Shown here piece by piece: positions 18,524 through 26,356 of a DNA stretch of 64,000 nucleotides. The position numbers and the translations under genes were made by a program. Numbering within the stretch: position 1 is the stretch's first letter; each line of letters starts with the position of its first letter. This DNA comes from Verrucomicrobium sp. BvORR034 (GTDB lineage: Bacteria > Verrucomicrobiota > Verrucomicrobiia > Verrucomicrobiales > Verrucomicrobiaceae). The stretch is from positions 1 through 64,000 of the forward strand of contig NZ_BATQ01000030.1 in the NCBI RefSeq assembly GCF_000739635.1. Direction: 5' to 3'. The notes below the pieces were generated by a model that saw nothing but the letters and a program-made list of their open reading frames with translations, ran no database searches and had not been told where the DNA came from.

Positions 18524-20032
18524 ATGATTCTCACTTGTCACCAGATACAGGAGGCCGAGGCCGCCGCCTTCGCCCGGGGCGTGCAGGCTTCGGACCTCAT
18601 GGATGAAGCGGGCCTGGGCATCGCGGAGGTGATCCTGCAATTTCACCCCAACGGCGGCACGGCGATGCTGTTCCTGGGGAAGGGGAACAACGCGGGTGAT
18701 GCCCTGGTGACGGCCAAGCACCTCTTGCAGGCGGGGTGGCAGGTGATGGCGTGGTGCGCGTACCCTGTGGAGGACTTTAAGCCGCTCCCGGCCCAACATT
18801 GGGCGGATCTGGAGGAGGTGGTGCCCGTGTGCCAGTCCGTGGCGGAGATCGCGCGACGGCAAGGGCGCATCGTGCTGGTCGATGGCCTGGTAGGCATCGG
18901 GGCCGCACATGGGCCTCTGCGTGAGCCGCTGGCCGGTGCGGTGCGCGCCATGAACGAGCTGCGCCAGCGCCGGCACGCCTTCACGGTGGCGCTGGATCTG
19001 CCCTCGGGGCTCAATCCGGAGACGGGCGTGCCGGAGGAGCCAACGGTGCAGGCGGATCTGACAGTGACCATTGCCTACGTGAAAGCCCCGCTGCTGGCCG
19101 ATGCCGCCGTGGGTCATGTGGGACGACTGGCGGTGGTGCCTCTGAGGGAGCTGGAGGATGCCAAAGGCGATGCCAGTGAGGAAGTCCTCACCGCCTCCAC
19201 GCTGCTGCCACGCCTGCCGCGGCGTTCGTTCGATTTCCACAAAGGGCAGGCCGGGCGCGTGGGATTGATCGCGGGTTCGCGAGGCTATCTCGGCGCCGCC
19301 ATCCTGGCGGCGAAAGGGGTCCTGCGCGGTGGGGCGGGGCTGGTGACGCTCTATGTGAAGGAGGACGTGTATCCCCTGATCGCGGTCAAAGCCCCGGTGG
19401 AGGTCATGGTGAAATGCGTGGCCGACTATCACGAGGTGCTGGAGCAGAAGCACGACTGTCTCGGCATCGGCCCAGGCTTGGGGCATGCCAATGAGGTCGA
19501 GGTTCTAGAGGTCATCTGCCGGGCTCCATGCCCGGTGGTGCTGGACGCGGATGCGCTCAACATGCTTGCCCGCACCGGATTGGCAGCACTGAATGAACGT
19601 CGCGAACCCAGCCTGTTGACTCCTCATCCCGGCGAGATGGCCCGCCTTGTGGAAGCCATGCCCGGCTGGTCTCCCCAAGGTCGCGTCCAGACCGCCCGGG
19701 AGTTCGTGGAAAAGTTTCCTGCAACCACCCTCCTGCTCAAAGGCTCCCGCACCGTCATCGCCGCCCAGGATCACCCCACCGCCTACAACACCACCGGGAC
19801 TCCCGGCATGGCCAGCGGCGGCATGGGCGATGTCCTCACCGGCCTCAGCGCTGCTTTGATCGGGCAGGGGACGGGCGTGTATGACGCCGCTTGCTTGGGC
19901 GCGTGGTTGTCAGGCCGCGCGGCGGAGGTAGCGATTGCGTCGGGTGCAGCGTCAGAGGAGACGCTGGTGGCCAGTGATGTTTTGCTGCATCTGGCGGCAG
20001 CGTTTGGGGAGGTGAGGGTTAATCCATGCTAG
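18524..20032 (+). CDS. nnr: Bifunctional NAD(P)H-hydrate epimerase / ADP-dependent NAD(P)H-hydrate dehydratase
   Basis: A 502-residue metabolite-repair enzyme. The N-terminal YjeF_N epimerase domain (about residues 1-215) shows the phosphate-binding loop GKGNNAGDAL at 52-61 and LVDGLVGIGAA. The C-terminal ribokinase-like dehydratase domain (about 225-500) shows LGIGPGLGHANE, VVLDADALN, LLTPHPGEM, LLKGSRTVI and the ATP/ADP-site signature TPGMASGGMGDVLTG near residues 425-440. It epimerises and dehydrates damaged NADHX/NADPHX back to NAD(P)H in the cytoplasm. I start at the ATG at 18524; a GTG at 18488 lies in repeat DNA. It is probably monocistronic; its 3' end overlaps the convergent immunity-like remnant by 14 bp. 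Confidence 0.95.
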   Translation: MILTCHQIQEAEAAAFARGVQASDLMDEAGLGIAEVILQFHPNGGTAMLFLGKGNNAGDALVTAKHLLQAGWQVMAWCAYPVEDFKPLPAQHWADLEEVVPVCQSVAEIARRQGRIVLVDGLVGIGAAHGPLREPLAGAVRAMNELRQRRHAFTVALDLPSGLNPETGVPEEPTVQADLTVTIAYVKAPLLADAAVGHVGRLAVVPLRELEDAKGDASEEVLTASTLLPRLPRRSFDFHKGQAGRVGLIAGSRGYLGAAILAAKGVLRGGAGLVTLYVKEDVYPLIAVKAPVEVMVKCVADYHEVLEQKHDCLGIGPGLGHANEVEVLEVICRAPCPVVLDADALNMLARTGLAALNERREPSLLTPHPGEMARLVEAMPGWSPQGRVQTAREFVEKFPATTLLLKGSRTVIAAQDHPTAYNTTGTPGMASGGMGDVLTGLSAALIGQGTGVYDAACLGAWLSGRAAEVAIASGAASEETLVASDVLLHLAAAFGEVRVNPC

Positions 20033-20256
20033 GTGGGTAAGATTGGTCGTCATCAAGCATGCTGGTATGTTTCGCACCCTGCGCAAAGTACCATGGATTT
20101 GATGTGGTCTTCGCGACGGCTTCCAGCCCCTCTTCCCAACAAGCGGGATCCATCGTTTGAAAGGATTAGGGAGCCAGGAAGACCTGCAATTTCGTCAGAA
20201 TGAGTATTTTCGTGGTAGCCTTCAAGGAACTTCAGCATGGATCGATACGCCTGCAT
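20019..20256 (-). pseudogene. Frameshifted small immunity-like protein next to the Rhs toxin
   Basis: Two reading frames together make one protein. The first half, from ATG 20256 (TTG 20304 also possible), reads MQAYRSMLKFLEGYHENTHS then DEIAGLPGSLILSNDG. The second half, one frame over from about 20152, reads MDPACWEEGLEAVAK and ends PPSMD at a TAA at 20019-20021. The joined pattern (FLE-Y, SDEI-GL-GS, DG, then DPA-WE--LEAV) is that of a family of ~100-residue proteins commonly beside Rhs and other polymorphic toxins, which I know by pattern, not by name. Loss of one copy of a GATGGATCC direct repeat (11 bp) would explain the shift. It may be a decayed immunity gene or a sequence error. Without the shift the frame reads 83 residues ending in unrelated sequence. 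Confidence 0.55.
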
Positions 20257-20502
20257 GACGTCGAGTTTTTGTTGTTGTTGGTCGACTATTAAAACGTGCG
20301 TCAAGGTTTGGGGGCGGCGTCTGGAGCAACATGGCGTGGTCCAATATCCAAGTGGCTGCGGTTGGGGCTATCTCTCGTGAGGATTCCGAAGTCCAGTCAA
20401 GCTAGTCCTGGATTCACGATGCGAACCGTCGTCAAGACATGTCGAATTCAGATGGAATCTGAGTCCTCTATTGGGTTTAAGGTCCCGTGCGTAGTTGCAA
20501 GC

Positions 20503-20811
20503 TTACTTGGAGGTTTCGCCTGCTTCCAATGATTTCAAGGTCTCGATGGCCTCTGGATGCCCTTGGTTTGAGGCTTTGGTCAGCCACTTTCGACCAGTGG
20601 ACGGGTCATTTTCGTAAAAATAGTAGTAGTCAGACAAGCGGTATGCGGCTTGGCCGTTCGTTTCTGTTTTTGCACTTTCTTTCAACACTTCCAGTTCCTG
20701 ACTCGATAGATAATAGGATTTAACTCCTAGTAGAGACTTGTCCTTCTTGCATGAGTTGCAAGAGAATATCATGAAGGTGAAAAAGCTGATGAAAAAAACA
20801 ATGCGTTTCAT
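20503..20811 (-). CDS. Small Sel1-like lipoprotein, possible immunity partner of the Rhs protein
   Basis: A 102-residue protein. Residues 1-18 are a lipoprotein signal (KRIVFFISFFTFMIFSC), with Cys18 as the likely lipidated residue, followed by NSCKKDKS. The second half reads AAYRLSDYYYFYENDPSTGR then KWLTKASNQGHPEAIETL, which is one and a half Sel1-like (TPR-type) repeats. It begins 24 bp downstream of the Rhs stop on the same strand. Small genes directly after a variable Rhs tail are usually immunity proteins, so this is a candidate inhibitor of the Rhs C-terminal domain, placed in the periplasm. That role is inferred from position. The gene is AT-richer than its neighbours, as expected for exchanged toxin/immunity cassettes. 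Confidence 0.7.
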   Translation of the reverse strand: MKRIVFFISFFTFMIFSCNSCKKDKSLLGVKSYYLSSQELEVLKESAKTETNGQAAYRLSDYYYFYENDPSTGRKWLTKASNQGHPEAIETLKSLEAGETSK

Positions 20812-20835
20812 GCGATCTACCAGGTCTGATGATTG

Positions 20836-23800
20836 CTACGGTAGCGGGGTGGGACGGAATGGATGGTAATTCCCCTTTGGTTCTCCTGGGCCAATCTTTC
20901 CATCTTTTTCCACTTTATCTGCAAGGTAGGTGTATCCATTTGGTTTCCACCAAACATAGTTATCAGGTGCATACACTGTTACACCCAAAGCGTCGGCCAA
21001 CTTTTGACCGAAGTTTTTGCCGAGGTTGTCGCCGCCCGTGTTGCAGGAGGCCAATAGCACGGGACGTTTGCCATCAAATTTTGGATTCTGTTTGATGATT
21101 TTGGCGAGGTCCTCTGCGCTGATTTGCTTTTTGTTGTTATCTCTAACGAAATCTTGGTTCCCGTGGATTGCCACCGTAATGAGATCCGGTATGCCATTGC
21201 CAGCCTTGTTTGCGCTATCGTAAAGATCCTTCTCTGATGGTGGAATCATGTTTACGTCAACCAGACCGAGCGGATCGATCTTGGCTGTGACATTATTGGT
21301 GACGTAGGCGAACAGATTGATGCCTCCTGCTTCTTGGATGGGGTCCTCCGACATCCAGCGACCGAGTTCCGGGTTGTATGCCCGAAATGGCGCGAGTAAC
21401 AGATCGCTCGCGGTGTGCCGCAAGTGTCCCGTGAAACCCCTCTCAACGTCGGCGGGTCCAGCTGTAACAAGTGTGCGTTCGCCGAATGCTCCGTAGGAAG
21501 CTTCGCCCAGTACACCGTCGCTCGTCCTGAACCAGCTATTGGCGCTGCCGAGATGGTCTCTCAGATACACCAGAGACGTGGTTAGCTGCTGTTCGCCCTT
21601 GGAGAAATAGTTAGTGGCAAGCGTTCCACTGGTGGTTTCACGTTTTTGAGCCAGGCCGGTTCCGTTCCACAAGTAGCGCCATTGGCTGAGTGTCACCCAA
21701 GTGGTGCCGTTGTGTTCTCTCTCAACCTGCTGTACCCGCCGGCCGAACCCATCGTAGGAAAACTCACTCCTCTTAACGCCCGGCGCAGGGGTTGCGGCAG
21801 ACTGTGTTGCGATCAATTTATTCTCAGGATCCCACTCGAGTGTCCGCGTCACCGTGCCCGCCCCGTCGCGCTGCTCCACCACATTGCCATTGGCATCGTA
21901 GTCGAGTTCCTGGTCTGCTCCTGCAGAAACGGTCACGGTATAGTTGTTGGTCTTGACGTTACTGTTGGCATCTGTGGCTTCCACTGAGATTGCGTTGCTT
22001 CCCGCCGCCATGCTCACTTCCTTCTGGAACTGCCAGGGGCCGGACGGCCCCAGCTTGGTGACGGTTGCTGCGCTCCCGTTGACCTTCACTTGGGAGGCCT
22101 CGTCGGTCGTACCTTCTACCGTCGTCTTGCCTGGCCCGCCCAAAGTGGCCAGTTGGTTGCGGCCTTCTATCGTGCGGATCTGCAGAGTCCCCGAACCAAC
22201 TGCCGGAAGGTTCACCGTGGAGTCGATGTTGCCCGCGGGATCATAATGCCAGGCCTGCTTCTTTTGAGGCGTGCCATCAAGGCTCTCCTCCAACTCGCTG
22301 AGCTGGTTGGCCTGATCATGTCGCAGAGCCCAGGAGGTTACGTTGGCGCTCGCATTCGTGCGATCCCAACTCTTGATGTTGCCAGCCAGCTCATAAGTGT
22401 AGTCATGCTTCTGCACGGTGCTGGTTCCTTGCCGGTGGTGGATCGTTTGCAACCTGAGGGCGTTGGCTCCGGCATTGGCGGCATAGCGACTGTAGAGGGT
22501 GTTGAACCCGCCGGGCAGGTCCACCTGGTCGGGCAGGTCGGTCAGGTTTCCGGCGTTGAAGGTGCTGGTGAAAGTGCCCAGGTTGTTAACCAGTTGGGAG
22601 ATGCGGCCCAGGCTGTCATGAGTTGTTTCCTCGGATCTGGTAACCGTGACGCCGTCATCGGCGACAATCTCGTTTTTTGTGAGACGTCCCTTCCAGTCAT
22701 AGGTGTAACGCAGCGTGTCGTTGGCCCAGGGGCCATTGGCTGTTGCCAGTTTTCCACCACCGTTCACGGTGCCGCTGAAGGGCACGTAGGCGTAGTTTGT
22801 GGTGCCGAATTGATCGGTCATGGAAGTGGACCGATTCACAAAGTCCGCTGCACCCAGGGTGATATCGACCAAGGTGGCATTCGTATAGTCTTTTTTCTGG
22901 AGCCTGCCATCCAGATGATGACGGAGAGTAAAAGTGCTGGTGGCTTCGAGCACGTCCTTTGGATAGGCCACCGTAGCTGGACGGCCGCTCAATGGCTGGT
23001 AGGTGTAGAGATACTTGTTGCCATCCGACAGGAGCTTTTCGACCAGCCGCCCTTGGGCGTCGGTTTTCCAGGTGGTGACTTTACCCATGGGGTCGATGAG
23101 CTTGCTCAGACTGCCGCACTTGCACCAGTCATACTGGGTAAGGCGCAGCAGTGGGTCGAGCTCCATGAGGAGTTGACGATGCTGGTTGTAGCGCATGCGT
23201 GTCCACCGACCTGCCCGGTCCTTGCTGGCCCAGAGGCTCAGGGTTTGTTTGGCCCCATCCGTAAAGACCACCTGCTCCGTGGTGGAGTCGGGGTGAGTGA
23301 CCAGGGTGACCCGGTCCAGGCTGTCATAGTCGTAGGTGAGGGTGTAGCCCTCCGAGTTGGTGAGGGTCCGAACGCGTTTGGTGCTGTCGTAGGTGAGGCT
23401 CTGAAGGGTGACGAACGCCAGTGGATTAGACGGTGATGTTTGCTCGGTCCTGATCAGATAACCATAGGCATCGGCGGTGCCGTCCAGGTTGGCATCATAG
23501 ATGTACTTGGTGGTCTCAGTGTTTCCACCTTTCGACACTGTCTTCTCGGTGACTTGTCCCTTGTCATTGTAGCTGTACTGCACCTGAAGGCCTGACGCAT
23601 CCGTCATGATCTCGGGCAGATGGGCAGGTTGTCCTGCGATGGTCTTGTACTGGGAGATGGTGAGCAGCGTCTCCCAACTGGCCCCGTTCTTGACCTTCAT
23701 GTATTGAACGTCCTGGTTGTTGGGGTAGTACTCATACTTCACTTCCCGGCCCATGGCGTCCACATTGTTGGTAGGCAGACCCAGGTCGTTGAAACTGGCT

Positions 23801-26283
23801 TGCTCCATGCTCCAAACGGTGGTGCCGGTCGTGCTTTCCACGGCTCTGACGACCTTGGAAGGCTCGCTTACGTCCCCCACGGCATGGGAGGAGGTCTGGT
23901 TGGGATAGTTGAACCAGACTCTTCCTTCCAGTGGTTGCTTGATGCTGCCGATCACGCCGGTGATGGTGTCACTGGTGCTGGTGAGCCAGTTGTAGATGAG
24001 ACACTTGCTGTAATCCCCCGGCCAGTTCTTCATCTGCTGGCGGTTCCAGTGGAAGGTGTTGCGGTAAAACAGGTTGTCGTTCTTGGGCAGGAAGGGGACG
24101 CTCGTCCCGTTGACATTGACGCTGCTGGGGGCCTGTGGGCTGGCTACGTAGTTGTCGGGCAGGGCGAGGTCATTGCGCTCCACGCGTTCGCGGTCTCCCG
24201 CGGCGTCTTTGGACTCGATCCAGCGTCCGGTCTCGCTGTTGATGCCGGGCATCTCCCCGTGGCTGAACTCGGTGGGGCCATAAGGGGTGGTGACACGGTT
24301 GATGAAGTCCCCGGTGCCATAGCTGAACTGGGAGATGATGCCGATGGGATCGATGATCCTCTCAAGCTGGCCGGTGGCGGTGTACTTGAACTTGGCGAAG
24401 CGGGAGAACGGATCGGTGACCTTGCGGATCTTCGTGGTGTCACCGCTGACGTTGTCTCCCACGTCTGGGGTGTAGCTGATCGTGGTGGCCTGGCCCAGGG
24501 CGTCAAGGAGGGTGGTCAGGCGCAGGGAGCCGTCATACTGGAGGGTGAGGGTGTTGCCGACCCTGTCGATGATCTGGGTGAGCAGGTACTTGGTGGGGGT
24601 GACGGCATCGGCCTGTTTGAAGAGCCGCTTGGAGCCGTCGGAGAAGGTGAGCTGGTAGCCCGGGCCGCCGAGGCCTGCGGTGAGGTAGGTGAGCTGGGGG
24701 CGCTCCTTGTACTTCTGGGCGTAGGAGGAGGTGGAGGTGTTGTAGGTGTATTGGAAATAACTGCCGTCGCCCTGGACCCACTTGACCTGGGTGTTGGGGG
24801 TGCCGGTGCCGCTGAGGGTCACGCCCTCCTGGTAGGAGTGGGTCCAGCGGGGGCCGAGGTTGCCGGTCACCTGGAGGTCGCCGATGACGGTGCTGCGCTG
24901 GTCATAGGTGACCTTGAAGCTGACGGCCGGGCCATAGGGCGGGGTGTGCACGACGGGAGTGTCGGTGACGAACAGGCCCGGGTTCATGGCGTTGAAGCTG
25001 TAGGTGGCCATGGGGCCGGGATCCTGCGGGGGGCAGGTCTCGCACTTGGGCATGGGACCCTCCGGATCGGTGGCGTGGACGCAGTGGCGGCCAAAGACGG
25101 TCTTGGCCTCTTCATCGCCCACATCGACATACCCGGCGGGCAGGGCGGTGGTGGCGGGCACGAGGAAATAGCCGCTCATCTGCTGCTCCAGAGCCTGGGG
25201 TGGCACCCAGCTGTCATAGAAGAGGTGCTCGTCGGTGAGGCGGTACTTGCCCTCGAGCGTCTCGGTGAGGGCGGAGTAGTGGTTGAACTTGAAGTGGATG
25301 ACGGAGGGGGCGATGATGGTGCGGCCGCTGGTGCGCTTGATGACCTTGAGGGTGCCGCCCCCTTCATGGCTGTGAGCCTTGAGCTCGAAGGCGGAGAGGC
25401 CGTCTTTGATGAAAATGGCCTTCTCGTTGTCATCATGCACATCGGGGAAGATGGGACGTTCACCCAGGGGGACGCAGATGGCATTGGCGGCGGTGAAGCC
25501 GCAGAAGACGTTGCGCTCAGCCTTGTGATCGAGGAACCAGAGGACTTCACGGGCGCGGATGAGGGCATCGGCAGCATAACCACCTAGGGGCAGGGTTTTG
25601 GCCTCTTCAATCAAGGGGCGCAGTTCGTCCTTTTGCCCCATGAGGGAGCGGCGTTGGAGGAGGCGGCCGAGGGCCATCTCGGCGAGGCGGCGGTCGTCGA
25701 TGTCAGTGAACTGTTTGCCCTGGTCCCAGGCCTGCTGGAGGGTGGCGAGGCCGTCTATGAAGAAGCCGTGACGCCATTCGATCTCGGCGGCTTCGAGGAG
25801 GAGGGAGGTGGCGTAGCCGCTGTCAGGATGGGCGGCGAGGAAGGCCTTGATGCGGCCAGCGGCCTGGAAGTCCTGGAAGCTTCTGGCGGCGACGTGGCTC
25901 TGGAGGAGGCTAGAGAAGAGCTTGCGTTCAGTTTCGCCGGCCTGCTTGCGCTGGGTGGCGCGCAACGGGGTGGAGAAGACCTTGGCCTGGGCGATGTCTG
26001 TTTGGGATAGAACCTTGCCCTGGGGGAGGTCGAGGACGGGGGCGGAGGCGGGAGCGGCTTTGTTAAGGATGATGTCCCTGGCGCTGAGGACGGGGGCGGG
26101 TGGCACCCAGTCTTCTTTGAAGGTGTCGGGCAAGTCGCTGTAACGTTTGATCTCGAGAGGCGGCGGAGCGTCTGATCCACCGCAACAGTTCTGCACAACG
26201 TCTTGCGGGAGCAGCACCATGGGCTGAAGTGTCAAGAGGATGGCTGACGTGGTGCGAAAGAAAATGGACTGGGGGGCAAGCAT
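20836..26283 (-). CDS. Rhs/YD-repeat polymorphic toxin-like protein
   Basis: I use the ATG at 26283 (1815 residues), where a signal-like segment LAPQSIFFRTTSAILLTL begins; upstream in-frame sequence overlaps a terminator. Residues ~40-400 are helical and beta-sandwich. From about residue 400 the Rhs shell begins (FKVTYDQRSTVIGDLQVTGN, GPRWTHSYQEG), with many YD repeats such as YDSLDRVTLVTH and YDANGNVVEQRDG. The core closes with the Rhs-associated hallmark RAYNPELGRWMSEDPIQEAG and DPLGL at about residue 1670. The last ~144 residues are a distinct tail with IHGNQ (His1707) and LLASCNTGG (Cys1747), a dyad recalling caspase/CHAT-clan folds. Two small immunity-like genes follow. It is probably a secreted contact-dependent toxin or wall-associated protein. 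Confidence 0.88.
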   Translation of the reverse strand: MLAPQSIFFRTTSAILLTLQPMVLLPQDVVQNCCGGSDAPPPLEIKRYSDLPDTFKEDWVPPAPVLSARDIILNKAAPASAPVLDLPQGKVLSQTDIAQAKVFSTPLRATQRKQAGETERKLFSSLLQSHVAARSFQDFQAAGRIKAFLAAHPDSGYATSLLLEAAEIEWRHGFFIDGLATLQQAWDQGKQFTDIDDRRLAEMALGRLLQRRSLMGQKDELRPLIEEAKTLPLGGYAADALIRAREVLWFLDHKAERNVFCGFTAANAICVPLGERPIFPDVHDDNEKAIFIKDGLSAFELKAHSHEGGGTLKVIKRTSGRTIIAPSVIHFKFNHYSALTETLEGKYRLTDEHLFYDSWVPPQALEQQMSGYFLVPATTALPAGYVDVGDEEAKTVFGRHCVHATDPEGPMPKCETCPPQDPGPMATYSFNAMNPGLFVTDTPVVHTPPYGPAVSFKVTYDQRSTVIGDLQVTGNLGPRWTHSYQEGVTLSGTGTPNTQVKWVQGDGSYFQYTYNTSTSSYAQKYKERPQLTYLTAGLGGPGYQLTFSDGSKRLFKQADAVTPTKYLLTQIIDRVGNTLTLQYDGSLRLTTLLDALGQATTISYTPDVGDNVSGDTTKIRKVTDPFSRFAKFKYTATGQLERIIDPIGIISQFSYGTGDFINRVTTPYGPTEFSHGEMPGINSETGRWIESKDAAGDRERVERNDLALPDNYVASPQAPSSVNVNGTSVPFLPKNDNLFYRNTFHWNRQQMKNWPGDYSKCLIYNWLTSTSDTITGVIGSIKQPLEGRVWFNYPNQTSSHAVGDVSEPSKVVRAVESTTGTTVWSMEQASFNDLGLPTNNVDAMGREVKYEYYPNNQDVQYMKVKNGASWETLLTISQYKTIAGQPAHLPEIMTDASGLQVQYSYNDKGQVTEKTVSKGGNTETTKYIYDANLDGTADAYGYLIRTEQTSPSNPLAFVTLQSLTYDSTKRVRTLTNSEGYTLTYDYDSLDRVTLVTHPDSTTEQVVFTDGAKQTLSLWASKDRAGRWTRMRYNQHRQLLMELDPLLRLTQYDWCKCGSLSKLIDPMGKVTTWKTDAQGRLVEKLLSDGNKYLYTYQPLSGRPATVAYPKDVLEATSTFTLRHHLDGRLQKKDYTNATLVDITLGAADFVNRSTSMTDQFGTTNYAYVPFSGTVNGGGKLATANGPWANDTLRYTYDWKGRLTKNEIVADDGVTVTRSEETTHDSLGRISQLVNNLGTFTSTFNAGNLTDLPDQVDLPGGFNTLYSRYAANAGANALRLQTIHHRQGTSTVQKHDYTYELAGNIKSWDRTNASANVTSWALRHDQANQLSELEESLDGTPQKKQAWHYDPAGNIDSTVNLPAVGSGTLQIRTIEGRNQLATLGGPGKTTVEGTTDEASQVKVNGSAATVTKLGPSGPWQFQKEVSMAAGSNAISVEATDANSNVKTNNYTVTVSAGADQELDYDANGNVVEQRDGAGTVTRTLEWDPENKLIATQSAATPAPGVKRSEFSYDGFGRRVQQVEREHNGTTWVTLSQWRYLWNGTGLAQKRETTSGTLATNYFSKGEQQLTTSLVYLRDHLGSANSWFRTSDGVLGEASYGAFGERTLVTAGPADVERGFTGHLRHTASDLLLAPFRAYNPELGRWMSEDPIQEAGGINLFAYVTNNVTAKIDPLGLVDVNMIPPSEKDLYDSANKAGNGIPDLITVAIHGNQDFVRDNNKKQISAEDLAKIIKQNPKFDGKRPVLLASCNTGGDNLGKNFGQKLADALGVTVYAPDNYVWWKPNGYTYLADKVEKDGKIGPGEPKGNYHPFRPTPLP

Positions 26284-26310
26284 GGGGATTGCGAGATAGA
26301 GGGGGGTATC

Positions 26311-26342
26311 GCAAAACAAACGGGGCTTCCGGAGAAGCCCCG
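26311..26342 (-). terminator. Rho-independent terminator after the beta-helix protein gene
   Basis: Read on the minus strand, CGGGGCTTC (26342-26334) pairs with GAAGCCCCG (26329-26321) around a four-base loop and is followed by TTTGTTTTGC. It lies 15 bp after the stop of the 26357-32137 gene and before the Rhs start, separating the two transcripts at least partly. Confidence 0.85.
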
Positions 26343-26356
26343 CCGCGAGTGGTAAC

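Noticed and set aside
23620-25587. 655-residue plus-strand frame opposite the Rhs gene
   Set aside because: It is very Gly/Val/Glu-rich, without domain features, and fully antisense to YD-repeat sequence.
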